A DNA stretch of 64,000 nucleotides from Pseudoxanthomonas sp. PXM03 (GCF_014852005.1 NZ_JACVAU010000001.1:828001-892000), one strand, 5' to 3'; shown: positions 6,812 to 16,026, counted from the stretch's first letter. The notes: generated by a model from the sequence alone, not told the origin. Program-made: numbers and translations.

Positions 6812-9484
6812 TCAGAAGTTCTGCTCGTACTTCATGTACATCATGCGGCCGTACATGTTGTACAGGGTGTTGCTGTAGAACGGGAAGCCGAACAGCGCGT
6901 TGTTGATGGGCGCGTCCTTGTTGGTGACGTTACGCGCGCCGACCGAGATCTTCGCCTTCCACGGCAGGCTCACGCCGGCCTGCACATCGAACGTGGTCCA
7001 CGACGGCAGCGTGGTTGCTGCGGTGCCGTTGGAGCTCGATCCGATGTAGTTGGTGATCACGCCGAAGTTGTAGATGCCGCCGGTCCAGTTGAGGGCCAGT
7101 TGTCCACGATCTTCCGGGAACGTTGCCGTGCCGGCGCGTTCGATGGTGCCTGCCGCGATCGGGGTGAAGTCATACTCGAGCTGATGCGACCAGGCCAACT
7201 TGGTGTGGAACGTACCGAAGCTGTCAGTCTGGAAGCGCCAGCTGCCCTCGAAGTCCAGGCCCCGTGCCGTCTGCAGTGCGCCGTTGTCGGTCGGCAGCAG
7301 GATCAGGTTCGGAGCGCCCGGCAGTACGGTGCCATTGGGTGCAATGATCGAAGCGCCACGGGTGACGCCGTAGCCCGGCACACCGGCATCGCCGTTGCGG
7401 AAGGCCAGTGCGCGCGGCACGGTGCCGATCACGTTCTCCAGTTCAACGTCGTAGTAGTCCAGCGCGAACGACAGGTCGGCAGTCGGGCTCCACACCACGC
7501 CCAGACCCCAGTTGGTGGACTCTTCCGGGGTGAGGTTCGGGTTGGACGAAACCAGCCAGGTGTACTGACCCGACGAGGTGCAGGGATTCACCGGGTAGGG
7601 CTGGTACGCAGCATTGCCGGTCGCGGTACGGACGGCCGTCAGCGCTGCGCACGCCAGTTCGTCACCACCGGCATGCGGCGGGCTGAGCGTGTTGACAGGC
7701 GGACTATTCAGGTTGGTGCTGGAGCTGTCACCGTACATGTCGACCAGGGTCGGTGCACGGAAGCCCTTGCCCCAGCTGCCACGGAACAGCAGTTCGTCCA
7801 GCGGACGGAATTCCAGCGACACGCGCGGGGAGAACTTGCTGCCCAGATCGTTGTAACTGTCGTAACGGCCTGCCAGGGTCACGTCCAGGGACTCGAAGAT
7901 CGGGAACAACGCTTCAAAATACGCTGCATAGTAGGCCCGCTCACCTTCGCCGCCCGCACCCGCGGAGCCGAACACATTGCGTGCCGCACTCTGAGCATCG
8001 TAGGTCTGGGTGAAGCGGTCATCGCGGTACTCGAAGCCCGTCACGAAGCCCACAGCGCCGGCCGGCATCTCGAACAGGTCGAAGCTGATATGGCCATCGC
8101 CCGTGACCGAGCGCATCTGCGATTCCACGAACACGGTGTGGCCGATACGGCCGGCGTTGGCGGCCACGCTTGCATGGGTCGGATCGAAGGGGTTGAACGA
8201 ACCCGAGTCGATCAACTGCTGCAGCGTGCTGCCGATGCCGTAGTTGTAGTTGATGCTGTTCTGCGAGTTGAGGCCGTGGCCCAGGCTGACTTCCCAGTCG
8301 GCGCCGCCGAACCATTCATTGCTGCCATTCAGGCCGACCATGTACTCGCGCTGCTTGTCCTGGCGGATCGAGTCGCGCGTACCCAGTGGGGTGAAACGAT
8401 AGTAGATCGTGCCCGATTGGCCGAAGGGGTTGAACGGATTGGTGGCCGAGATGGTCGGCAGCAGGCCGGGACCGCGGCCGCCGTTGTCGACCGGCGCCGA
8501 GGCATAGACGCCGAGGCTGCGGGTTTCCGAGTTCAATGCGCGGAAGAAGAACTGCGTGGACTCGGTCAGGTTGTAGTTGCCATTGACGAACAGGGCATTG
8601 CGACGCAGCGACGATTCGTTGGCCGAGGTGGCACCGTGGTCGAATGCGCAGCGGGTCGGGCTGATGCGGATGCTGTTCTCGAACTGGTCGCAGTTGGCAA
8701 CGCTCTGCAGGCCGGCGCTGCCCAGGAAGGTGGCCGAGGAGTTGTACGGGCTAAGGCCCGCGGTCCACAGCGCAGCGGGAATCTTGTCGCGGATGTCACG
8801 GTTGAACATCATGTCGCGCTGCTGGTGGTCCAGCACGAAGGTGACGTTGCCGCGGTCGGACGAGATGCCACCCGAGACGCTGAGGGTGTTGCCATCAGGG
8901 CCGGCTTCGGACGAAGTCTCGTAGCTGGCGGTAACGTTCATGCCCTCATAATCCTTGCGCAGGATGATGTTGACCACGCCACCGATTGCGTCGGAACCGT
9001 ACACGGCGCCGGCGCCTTCGCGCAGGATCTCGATGCGCTCGACCGCGGAGGTCGGGATCATGTTGATGTTGGCCGCGCCGCCGGACAGGGCGCCGGAGTT
9101 GGTCATGCGACGGCCGTCGATCAGGACCAGCGTGTATGCCGAGCCCAGGCCGCGCAGGTTGATGGTGGCCTGCGAACCCGTGGCCGAGCCCGAAGATTCG
9201 CGCGTGGAGCCGAACGAGTTGTAGACGTTGTTGCGCAGGAAGTCGGAGACCGACAGTTCGCCTGCCGCTTCGATGTCCGCACGGGTGATCGTGGTGATCG
9301 GCGCTGCTGTTTCGATATCGGTGCGCTTGATGCGCGAACCCGTCACCTCGATGCGATTGAGGGTCGTGGTTTGATCGCTGCTGGCTTCCTGAGCGAAGGC
9401 AGCGCCCACGCCCGTGGCCGATACAGCACCGACCGCGAGCGCGAACGAAATCGCGTCACGAAGCTTCGTGGTTTTGCAGTTCAT
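6812..9484 (-). CDS. TonB-dependent receptor
   Basis: Complete 890-residue outer-membrane receptor. Signal peptide MNCKTTKLRDAISFALAVG...AFA-QE; a TonB-box-like TTTLNRIEVTGSR; plug over about residues 50-180 with NLRGLGSAYTLVLIDGRR and SAVERIEILREGAGAVYGSD; then a 22-strand type barrel ending YMKYEQNF. The terminal phenylalanine is expected for Bam-dependent insertion. The N terminus matches the truncated receptor at 1-1425. It sits directly upstream, in the same direction, of the oxygenase-methyltransferase-glycosyltransferase operon. The 5' leader is a TC/GA tract that provides the ribosome site. Ligand unknown. Confidence 0.95.
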   Translation of the reverse strand: MNCKTTKLRDAISFALAVGAVSATGVGAAFAQEASSDQTTTLNRIEVTGSRIKRTDIETAAPITTITRADIEAAGELSVSDFLRNNVYNSFGSTRESSGSATGSQATINLRGLGSAYTLVLIDGRRMTNSGALSGGAANINMIPTSAVERIEILREGAGAVYGSDAIGGVVNIILRKDYEGMNVTASYETSSEAGPDGNTLSVSGGISSDRGNVTFVLDHQQRDMMFNRDIRDKIPAALWTAGLSPYNSSATFLGSAGLQSVANCDQFENSIRISPTRCAFDHGATSANESSLRRNALFVNGNYNLTESTQFFFRALNSETRSLGVYASAPVDNGGRGPGLLPTISATNPFNPFGQSGTIYYRFTPLGTRDSIRQDKQREYMVGLNGSNEWFGGADWEVSLGHGLNSQNSINYNYGIGSTLQQLIDSGSFNPFDPTHASVAANAGRIGHTVFVESQMRSVTGDGHISFDLFEMPAGAVGFVTGFEYRDDRFTQTYDAQSAARNVFGSAGAGGEGERAYYAAYFEALFPIFESLDVTLAGRYDSYNDLGSKFSPRVSLEFRPLDELLFRGSWGKGFRAPTLVDMYGDSSSTNLNSPPVNTLSPPHAGGDELACAALTAVRTATGNAAYQPYPVNPCTSSGQYTWLVSSNPNLTPEESTNWGLGVVWSPTADLSFALDYYDVELENVIGTVPRALAFRNGDAGVPGYGVTRGASIIAPNGTVLPGAPNLILLPTDNGALQTARGLDFEGSWRFQTDSFGTFHTKLAWSHQLEYDFTPIAAGTIERAGTATFPEDRGQLALNWTGGIYNFGVITNYIGSSSNGTAATTLPSWTTFDVQAGVSLPWKAKISVGARNVTNKDAPINNALFGFPFYSNTLYNMYGRMMYMKYEQNF

Positions 9485-9567
9485 TTCTCTCTCTCTCCCG
9501 TAAGGGGTATCCCAAGGTGTCCCTCGAGGCGGTCAAAAGGGTGACCACGAAACGAGGGGGTGACCGG

Positions 9568-9596
9568 ATACTAGTCGGCTTTTAACGGGAATTAAA
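9568..9596 (-). promoter_or_regulatory. Promoter of the second TonB receptor, with GGGGTGACC box
   Basis: Minus strand: TTTAAT (9591-9596), 17 bases, TAGTAT (9568-9573), then CCGGTCACCCC ending at 9557. Same -35, same spacer length and same downstream box as at 1499-1538. In the rest of the 9485-9776 gap I see only AT-rich leader DNA. Confidence 0.6.
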
Positions 9597-9776
9597 CCCG
9601 CGTGAAGATTGAGAGGGGAGAGACGTAAGTTTTGTTACGTTTTTGTGAGATGGCGCACACAATTCAGCCGCCACGCGTGCCCGTATGGTGCTGGAGGGGG
9701 CGAATCGGGGTTGTCCATACGCAGGCACAGGGCCGTGCGCCTCCGGCTGGGGCGAGCCGCAGGAGGTAGTGGCGGA

Positions 9777-10646
9777 CTAGAGGTCCTGCTCGTACCGGAC
9801 GTAAGGCACGGTGCCTTCGTCGGCGTTGTCGTTGGTCAACGAGAACGGATTCTTGCCGCGGGTGATGACGTTCTCGGCACCCACGGTGAGCTGTCCGCTC
9901 CACGGGGTACGCCAGGTCAGGCCCAGGCCCAGGCCCTCGAACTTGCCAGGCTGGCCAGGCACGTCGATGACGCGACCAATGATGTTTGCACTGAACGGGC
10001 CGTAGCCGCCGCCAACGGTGAGGCTGCGGCTGTTCCACCGTTCCGCGAATGCCGGCAGGTCGGAAGCCGGTACCAAGGTGGCTTTGGCGACCGCTCCACC
10101 GATGGAGACGAAGCCCTCACGGCCGATGTTCTTCTGCCCGAACACGGCCAGATCGTTCTGTTCGACCCGACCCGTGCCGCGGCCGGACGACAGCCATGCC
10201 GGCAGCGTGTCGCGGCCGGTGCCGGCCGAAAGACCGAGCTTGCCGCCCGGGCGGCTGAGGACTGCAGACGCGCTGATGCGCTGGCTGGACGTTGCTTCGT
10301 CCTCGTCGTCCAGGGTCGCCAGCATGCAGTGGCTCGCCAGGTTGCCGATGTTGCCAACCACCCCGGCCTTGCGATTGCAGACCAGCCCAAGCGCATCGCC
10401 GCTTTCAAGCCCGAATGCCGTGGTGAGTGAATTGCGGCCCATGCGCCAGCGGGCACCGGCCTCCGCCTGGCCCGTGGGTTCGAGCAACAGGACGGCCTCG
10501 ACCTTGCCATCGTTGTTCCAGATGGGCAGGGCAGTGGCTTGGGCATCGGCGGCCGGCTTGCGCGTGTTCTTCTGCGCATGCGCGTCCACTGCCACGCCGG
10601 AGGCGAGCAGCAGGGCAAGCGACAGTGACAGGCTACGCAGATTCAT
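9777..10646 (-). CDS. Secreted outer-membrane-like protein with TonB-receptor-like C terminus
   Basis: A 289-residue protein with a Sec signal peptide (MNLRSLSLSLALLLASG...HAQ-K). No catalytic motif is recognised. The middle is rich in beta-prone, Gly-containing segments (SISAS-type strands, SLTVGGGYGPFSANIIG). The last 50 residues, including TWRTPWSGQLTVGAENV and the ending PYVRYEQDL, look like the final two strands of a TonB receptor; compare VGARNVTNKDAP and YMKYEQNF in the neighbour. There are two cysteines at about 89 and 107. It is preceded by its own promoter and a leader hairpin. Probably an outer-membrane barrel or receptor accessory; function unknown. Confidence 0.7.
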   Translation of the reverse strand: MNLRSLSLSLALLLASGVAVDAHAQKNTRKPAADAQATALPIWNNDGKVEAVLLLEPTGQAEAGARWRMGRNSLTTAFGLESGDALGLVCNRKAGVVGNIGNLASHCMLATLDDEDEATSSQRISASAVLSRPGGKLGLSAGTGRDTLPAWLSSGRGTGRVEQNDLAVFGQKNIGREGFVSIGGAVAKATLVPASDLPAFAERWNSRSLTVGGGYGPFSANIIGRVIDVPGQPGKFEGLGLGLTWRTPWSGQLTVGAENVITRGKNPFSLTNDNADEGTVPYVRYEQDL

Positions 10647-10677
10647 GGCTCGCTTCAGACTCCTAGGACGACCTGGA

Positions 10678-10698
10678 GTTCCCCTCCCGAAGGGGAAC
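10678..10698 (-). promoter_or_regulatory. Leader hairpin in the 5' UTR of the 289-residue protein
   Basis: Inverted repeat GTTCCCC / GGGGAAC with a seven-base loop, between the -10 box and the start codon. In the transcript it would form a stable stem about 30 bases before the ATG and could affect mRNA stability or translation. Confidence 0.45.
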
Positions 10699-10700
10699 CG

Positions 10701-10729
10701 ATGCTATGCCGTTTATGTTTCTTTAACAA
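10701..10729 (-). promoter_or_regulatory. Sigma-70-type promoter of the 289-residue protein
   Basis: Minus strand TTGTTA (10724-10729), 17-base spacer, TAGCAT (10701-10706). Good match in sequence and spacing; the gene start is at 10646. Confidence 0.6.
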
Positions 10730-10740
10730 GTCCCCGGGGC

Positions 10741-10759
10741 GTCCGGTTGTTGACCGGAC
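10741..10759 (-). terminator. Hairpin at the hslO stop codon
   Basis: GTCCGGT / ACCGGAC stem with a five-base loop overlapping the hslO stop. No U tract follows, so termination may be weak or it may only protect the 3' end. Confidence 0.4.
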
Positions 10760-11655
10760 TACTGCAGGCGGTGCGGCGCCTCGACTTCGACCGGGTGCGG
10801 ACTGAAAAGTTCCGCGATGTCCGAGGGCGTGAATCGATACTGTTGCCCACAGAACTCGCAACGGACTTCAGCCACCCCGTCGGCCAGTGCGGCCGTCGCC
10901 TCCTCCTCCCCCAACGACTGCAGCATGCTCTCAACCCGTTCGCGTGAACAAGAGCATCCGAACCGAACTGGGCGTTCGGTCAGTATTTGCGGGGCTTCCT
11001 CGTGGAACAGGCGGTGCAGCAGGTCCCGGGTGGGGACCGCCAGCAGTTCGGCTTCGCCGAGGGTATCGAAGAGGGCGCCCGCCCGGTTCCAGCCGTCGAC
11101 GTCGCCCTCGTCACCCGGCAGCTTCTGCAGCATCAGACCGCAGGCGCGCTCGCCGTCAGCGGACAGCAACAGTCGCGTAGGCAGTTGTTCGGACTGGCGG
11201 AAGTAGTCCTCGAAGGCTTCTGCCAGGCGGCTGGCCTGAAGCCCGACCAGGCTTTGGTAGCGCTGGGGTTCGCGGGGATCCAGTCCGGGATTCTCGATGG
11301 TGATGGCAAGCAGGGCGTCGTCGCCCAGGTCGCGCAGATCGCGCGGGGCATCCTGTTCTTCCGGCATCTGAACGATGCCGCGTACGGTGCCAGCCGCCGT
11401 GCACTCTGCGAACAGGGTACGCAGGGCGCCGCTGCTGCGGAGTTGGATGGACAAACGCCCATCCACCTTGGTGTGGCCGGTGAACAGCACTGCCGCAGCG
11501 CTGGCTTCACCCAGCAGTTCGCGGGCGGCCGGCGGATATGCATCCTGTCCGGCCACGGCCTGCCATGCATCGTCCAGGCGCACGGCCACGCCACGGACGC
11601 CGGCAGCGGGAAGCAGGAATCGGGTCAGGGTATCGGCGGTGGCGTCGGCGGTCAC
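10759..11655 (-). CDS. hslO: Redox-regulated chaperone Hsp33
   Basis: A 298-residue cytosolic holdase activated by oxidation. The C-terminal zinc centre is present: CSC at 234-236 and CEFC at 266-269, the CxC...CxxC that binds Zn when reduced. The N-terminal domain has the usual LTRFLLPAAGVRGVAV opening and a GHTKVDGRLSIQL stretch. I chose the GTG at 11653-11655 because upstream codons do not look coding and the length then equals the family norm (about 290); a TTG at 11748 is the only longer option. Divergent from mtgA. Confidence 0.93.
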   Translation of the reverse strand: MTADATADTLTRFLLPAAGVRGVAVRLDDAWQAVAGQDAYPPAARELLGEASAAAVLFTGHTKVDGRLSIQLRSSGALRTLFAECTAAGTVRGIVQMPEEQDAPRDLRDLGDDALLAITIENPGLDPREPQRYQSLVGLQASRLAEAFEDYFRQSEQLPTRLLLSADGERACGLMLQKLPGDEGDVDGWNRAGALFDTLGEAELLAVPTRDLLHRLFHEEAPQILTERPVRFGCSCSRERVESMLQSLGEEEATAALADGVAEVRCEFCGQQYRFTPSDIAELFSPHPVEVEAPHRLQ

Positions 11656-11779
11656 GGGAGATCCATACAGGGGAAGTGCGGTCGGGCGGAGCGTCTCGGC
11701 ATAATGCGCCGTACGAATCCGCCAAGGGAAACGCCACGATGGGGGCAACCATGACCATCCTCAAGCTCGGGATGGCCCG

Positions 11780-12553
11780 ATGAATGTGCCGACGGCCGCC
11801 AAGGCGCGGCGACCGCGTCGCTGGTTCCGCTGGCTGCTCGCGCTGCCGTTCCTGTTCGCGGCCGCCAGCATCCTGCAGGTCGCGGTGCTGAGGTTCGTCG
11901 ATCCGCCGTTCACCGCGTTCATGGCGGCCCGGATGTTCGAAGCCTGGGGACAGGGGGAATGGGGCTTCCGCATTGCCTACGACTGGCGTGACATGGAGCG
12001 CATCGCCCCCAGCCTGCCGGTGTCGATGGTGGCGGCGGAAGACCAGAACTTCGCCGTCCATCGGGGGTTCGACCTGGCCGCCATCGAGAAGGCCCGCGCA
12101 CACAACCGCAAGATGGTCGAGCGTGCCGAAAAGCGCGGCCGGCCGGTGACGCGACTGCGTGGCGCCAGCACCATCAGCCAGCAGGTCGCCAAGAACCTGT
12201 TCCTGTGGCAAGGCCGTCATGCCGTCACCCGTTGGGCGCGGAAGGGGCTGGAGGCCTGGTACACGGTGTTGATCGAAATCCTGTGGCCGAAGCATCGCAT
12301 CCTTGAGGTCTACGCGAACGTTGCGGAATTCGGTGATGGCGTGTACGGCGGCCAGGCTGCGGCACGAAGTTACTGGGGCAAGGATGCGGCACGCCTGACA
12401 CCCGCCGAAAGCGCCCGCCTGGCCGCGGTGCTCCCGGCGCCGCGCCGCTACAGCGCGCAGAAACCCGGCCCCTACGTGCAGCGCCAGGCACGACGCATCC
12501 AAAGGCAGGTCGGCCAGATTGGCGGGACGGCCTATCTGGAGACGTTGCGATGA
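11780..12553 (+). CDS. mtgA: Monofunctional biosynthetic peptidoglycan transglycosylase
   Basis: A 257-residue inner-membrane GT51 enzyme that polymerises lipid II glycan strands. A basic N terminus and one membrane segment (residues 16-38) anchor it. GT51 motifs are clear: [13 protein letters not shown] with the catalytic Glu87, [13 protein letters not shown] at 127-139, and a later region [20 protein letters not shown]. It lacks a transpeptidase domain, as expected for MtgA. It overlaps the next gene by ATGA, indicating co-transcription with the glycosyltransferase. Confidence 0.95.
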   Translation: MNVPTAAKARRPRRWFRWLLALPFLFAAASILQVAVLRFVDPPFTAFMAARMFEAWGQGEWGFRIAYDWRDMERIAPSLPVSMVAAEDQNFAVHRGFDLAAIEKARAHNRKMVERAEKRGRPVTRLRGASTISQQVAKNLFLWQGRHAVTRWARKGLEAWYTVLIEILWPKHRILEVYANVAEFGDGVYGGQAAARSYWGKDAARLTPAESARLAAVLPAPRRYSAQKPGPYVQRQARRIQRQVGQIGGTAYLETLR

Positions 12554-13590
12554 GCGCTGTGGGCACGTGGCAAGTCACCGTGGTGGTGGCTGCCTACAAC
12601 GAAGCGCTATCGCTGCCGCTGCTGCATCCGCGCATCATGGCGGCACTGGATGCGATCCCGGAGGTGCAAGGTCGCGTCCTGTACGTGGATGATGGCAGCC
12701 GGGATGACACTTGGGCGGTGCTGCGCGCGTTGGCGGCATCGGATTCGCGCGTTTCCGCTTTGCGGCTTTCACGCAACTTCGGCAAGGAGGCGGCGCTGAC
12801 GGCGGGACTGGATCGGGTAGAGATCGGTGCGGCCCTGATCCTGGATGCCGATGGTCAGGACCCTCCGGAGCTGATTGGCGAATTCGTGCGCCAGTGGCAG
12901 GCCGGTTACGACAACGTGCACGGCACGCGGATCGCGCGCGACGGCGAGGGTTGGCTGAAGCGCGCCACGGCGCATGCGTTCTACCGCGTGATCGGCCGTT
13001 TGTCGAAGACACCCATCCCCGCCGACACCGGCGACTTCCGCCTGCTCTCGCCGCGTGCGCTTGCCGCATTGCGCGAACTGCGGGAGCGGCACCGTTTCAT
13101 GAAGGGGTTGTTCGGCTGGGTCGGATTCAACCAGGTGGCAGTGCCCTACCATCGCGAAGCTCGGGTGGCCGGCAGCAGCAGCTTCGGTTTCTGGAAGCTG
13201 TGGAACTTCGCGCTGGAGGGCATCACCAGTTTCACCACCGCGCCGTTGAGGGTTGCGACGTACATCGGCGTGCTCACGGCACTGATGGCGTTCGCGTTCG
13301 CCATCTACATCGTGACCAAGGCGTTCCTGTTCGGGGATCCGGTCGCGGGCTGGCCGACCATGATGGTGGTCATCCTGTTCCTCGGCGGCACGCAGCTGGT
13401 GGCGCTGGGACTGATCGGCGAATACCTGGGCCGTCTGTACGAGGAATCCAAGCAGCGTCCGCTGTACCTGGTCGACGCGTGGCAACCGGCGGCGGCAGGA
13501 GTATCCTTGCCCGTGCCAGATCGACCCGCTCCCCATTCCGGAGATCGCCATGCGCACGGTTCGTCAGTTGCTGGGGTCCAAGACCCCTGA
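12550..13590 (+). CDS. Family 2 glycosyltransferase (polyprenyl-phosphate sugar synthase type)
   Basis: A 346-residue GtrB/DPM-like enzyme: an N-terminal GT-A domain with VVVAAYNE at 11-18, [10 protein letters not shown] at 45-54 and the metal-binding DADGQDPPE at 99-107, then two membrane helices (about 235-262 and 275-302) and a short C-terminal tail. Such enzymes move a sugar from a nucleotide to undecaprenyl phosphate for export across the inner membrane. The start overlaps mtgA by four bases. The last 41 bases overlap the CBS gene in another frame, an unusually long overlap that leaves the C-terminal tail ([10 protein letters not shown]...) without constraint. Sugar unknown. Confidence 0.88.
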   Translation: MSAVGTWQVTVVVAAYNEALSLPLLHPRIMAALDAIPEVQGRVLYVDDGSRDDTWAVLRALAASDSRVSALRLSRNFGKEAALTAGLDRVEIGAALILDADGQDPPELIGEFVRQWQAGYDNVHGTRIARDGEGWLKRATAHAFYRVIGRLSKTPIPADTGDFRLLSPRALAALRELRERHRFMKGLFGWVGFNQVAVPYHREARVAGSSSFGFWKLWNFALEGITSFTTAPLRVATYIGVLTALMAFAFAIYIVTKAFLFGDPVAGWPTMMVVILFLGGTQLVALGLIGEYLGRLYEESKQRPLYLVDAWQPAAAGVSLPVPDRPAPHSGDRHAHGSSVAGVQDP

Positions 13591-13978
13591 AGTCTTTTCG
13601 GTTTCTCCCGATGCCTCCGTCCTCGATGCGATCAAGCTGATGGCGGAGAAGGGCGTGGGCGCGGTGCTCGCCATGCAGGGCGCGCGACTCTGCGGCATCG
13701 TGTCCGAGCGCGACTATGCGCGCAAGGTGGTGCTGCAGGGACGGTCTTCATCCAACACGCCGGTGCGCGACATCATGACGGCCAGGGTGGTGACGGTGCG
13801 TCCCGACGACAGTGTCGACCACTGCATGCAGATCGTCACCGAGCATCGCATCCGTCATCTGCCGGTGGTGGAGGGTGAGGCGATCGTCGGCGTGATTTCC
13901 ATCGGTGACCTGGTCAAGGCCGTGATCGAGGACCAGCAGGTCGAACTGGACCAGTTGCAGCGCTACATCGCCAGCTGA
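13550..13978 (+). CDS. CBS-domain protein (tandem CBS pair)
   Basis: A 142-residue cytosolic protein made almost only of two CBS motifs: first about 10-65 (FSVSPDASVLDAIKLM, GIVSERDYARKV) and second about 77-130 (VRPDDSVDHCMQIV, VIGVISIGDLVKAV). CBS pairs bind adenosine nucleotides and act as energy or redox sensors. A strong ribosome site (GGAG) seven bases before the ATG lies inside the end of the glycosyltransferase gene. The effector target is not evident. Converges with the AsmA gene; the two stops are 11 bases apart. Confidence 0.9.
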   Translation: MRTVRQLLGSKTPEVFSVSPDASVLDAIKLMAEKGVGAVLAMQGARLCGIVSERDYARKVVLQGRSSSNTPVRDIMTARVVTVRPDDSVDHCMQIVTEHRIRHLPVVEGEAIVGVISIGDLVKAVIEDQQVELDQLQRYIAS

Positions 13979-13989
13979 GGCCGACGCCG

Positions 13990-15972
13990 CTACTTCGCGT
14001 ACTGCCCGCCGCAGCCGCTGTCTTCACCGGGACCCACTTCGATCGTCGCCAGCAGGGCGGCCGGCGGCGCAATGCTGCCCAGCGCGAGCGCGGTGGCGCC
14101 GCGCAGGCCGAGTCGCTTGAAGTCGGGACGGAACGACGGGTCCTTGAACGTGCCACCCACCACCAGCGGCGAGCGCAACGCCAGGATGCTGCGGTCCTTC
14201 GGCCTTGGACGCAGTTCCAGGTCCAGCGTCTCGTCCTTCAGGCTGATCTGGCCCTTGCCGACGATGAGCGTATCGGTGGTGTCGAACGCGAGCGCGCGTG
14301 CCTGCATCACGCCGCCCTTGACGGTGAAGTCGCCGAATGCGCAGCGGACGGGCACGGTGCGGTCTTTCGTCACCAGGAACTTCAACGCCTCGGCGATATC
14401 AAGGCCGGCCAGTTCCATCAGCAGGTTGCTGATCTGGCCACGTCCCATGCCGATGCCGACGTCGCCGCTGGAGCTGCCGAGGATGGCGGCGATCGAATTG
14501 CCGGTGCCTGTCAGCGAGATATCGCCGCCGATGCGCCCGATGGCGGACTTCGTCAGTTCCGCCCGCGGGAAAAGTTCTCCCAGGTCGAGTCCGCGCGCCG
14601 CGATGCGGGCCTGGGTGCGGATCGGGCTGCTGCGCGCATCCATGCGGATCTGCGAACGGATGTCGCCCTGCGCGACACCGAAGTTCAGCGGCTCCAGGCG
14701 CAACAGGCCGCCTTCGAGCAGCAGGTGGGCATCCATGTCATCGAGGGGCAGGCCGGGGGCATTGATGCGGTGGGCCTTCCATCGCACGTCGGCATCCATC
14801 GCGCGCAGCTTCGCCAGGTTGTAGGGCGTGTCGGGCAGCATCCGGGCGTCGGCGGCCAGTGCGGCGGCCTCGGCACGTTGTTGGGCGTTGGCGGCTTCGC
14901 TGCCACCGGTCTGTGGCGGGGCACCCACGAAACCCGCGAGATCGTCGAAGTCGAGCCGTTTCGATGCGAGGTTTGCCTTCAGGAGAGGGCGATCGCGGCC
15001 GACCGTCACGCTGGCGGAGCCACCCAGGTCGCTGTCGCCGACGACGCCGGTGAATCCATCGTAGTTCCAGGTGTTGCCGTCGCGGGTGAAGCGGCCATCG
15101 AGGCGATAGGGCGGTGTGGGTGGCGTCGCCACGCCGATCAGCGGGAACAGGTCTTCCAGGTTCTGCCCCGCGAGCATGAGCTTGAGGTCGAAGTCGCGCA
15201 GGCGGAACGGATCCAGCAGTGTCCCGCGTGCGTGCGCCCGGGTAGCGCCTGCAGTCGCGCGGAGATCGATACGATAAGGCTTGTCGGTCTCCCGCAGTGC
15301 CAGAGGCGAGGCCACCTGGCCGGCGAGGGTGAACCGGTTTCCGGACCACCGGCCCTTGCCTTCGATGTCGACCGGGGGCGAATCCGCAGGCGTCGCGCCC
15401 GGCGTGCTTGCCAGCCGGACGTCCACGTCCGTCCTGCGTGCCGGGTCGAGAAACAGCAGGCGTCCGTCGTCGATCCAGAGCGCCCGGTAGACGATGCGGC
15501 TTTCGCCATCGCGGTCGCCGAACACCCAGTTGCCCTTGCGGTCGGGCCCGGTTTCAAGCCGGAGGTGCGGCTTCGTCAGCCTGATGTCCGTGATGCGTGT
15601 TTCCCGTTTGAACAGGAGCGGCCAGATTTCCACGCTGAGTTCGACGCGGTCTGCGGCGGCCATTACAGGGACCTTCGACCAGGGCGCATTGCCGACGCTC
15701 AGGGTGTCCGCACGGAATGTCGTCACGCGCCCGAGGTCCACGTCCAGATCGCCTGCGATCTCGAAGCTGCGTCCGGTCTGCCAAGTGACGATGCGTTCGA
15801 TGGGGCCGCGAAGCCAGTTCCATTGAAATAGCAGCACCAGCACCACCAGGCACGCGCCCAGCGCGCCCAGCACCAGCGCGCGGGTGCGCGTCAACGTGCG
15901 TAGAGCGAAACGGCTGCGTGGGGAGGGCGCTTCGTCCATGGCCCCATCGTCCCGTGCCGCGTGTTCATGCAT
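13990..15972 (-). CDS. AsmA family protein
   Basis: A 660-residue bitopic inner-membrane protein: cytoplasmic N terminus, one membrane helix (about residues 32-50, VLGALGACLVVLVLLF), then a long periplasmic beta-rich region. The opening after the helix (TGRSFEIAGDLDVDLGRVTTFRADTLSVGN) is the AsmA N-terminal signature, and residues about 470-600 match the AsmA C-terminal domain. This is the fold now linked to phospholipid transport to the outer membrane (family knowledge). An internal ATG at 15939 is an alternative start that removes 11 residues. Monocistronic. Confidence 0.88.
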   Translation of the reverse strand: MHEHAARDDGAMDEAPSPRSRFALRTLTRTRALVLGALGACLVVLVLLFQWNWLRGPIERIVTWQTGRSFEIAGDLDVDLGRVTTFRADTLSVGNAPWSKVPVMAAADRVELSVEIWPLLFKRETRITDIRLTKPHLRLETGPDRKGNWVFGDRDGESRIVYRALWIDDGRLLFLDPARRTDVDVRLASTPGATPADSPPVDIEGKGRWSGNRFTLAGQVASPLALRETDKPYRIDLRATAGATRAHARGTLLDPFRLRDFDLKLMLAGQNLEDLFPLIGVATPPTPPYRLDGRFTRDGNTWNYDGFTGVVGDSDLGGSASVTVGRDRPLLKANLASKRLDFDDLAGFVGAPPQTGGSEAANAQQRAEAAALAADARMLPDTPYNLAKLRAMDADVRWKAHRINAPGLPLDDMDAHLLLEGGLLRLEPLNFGVAQGDIRSQIRMDARSSPIRTQARIAARGLDLGELFPRAELTKSAIGRIGGDISLTGTGNSIAAILGSSSGDVGIGMGRGQISNLLMELAGLDIAEALKFLVTKDRTVPVRCAFGDFTVKGGVMQARALAFDTTDTLIVGKGQISLKDETLDLELRPRPKDRSILALRSPLVVGGTFKDPSFRPDFKRLGLRGATALALGSIAPPAALLATIEVGPGEDSGCGGQYAK

Positions 15973-16026
15973 TGCGAAGTGCGTGCCCGCCGGTTCATGT
16001 GCGGGACACGAACGTCGAGGGCCGGT

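Noticed and set aside
6611..9544. Plus-strand open frame of 977 codons
   Set aside because: Antisense of the second TonB receptor. Composition is Val/Gly/Arg/Ala-rich with no domain, while the minus strand gives an intact receptor with signal peptide and terminal Phe.
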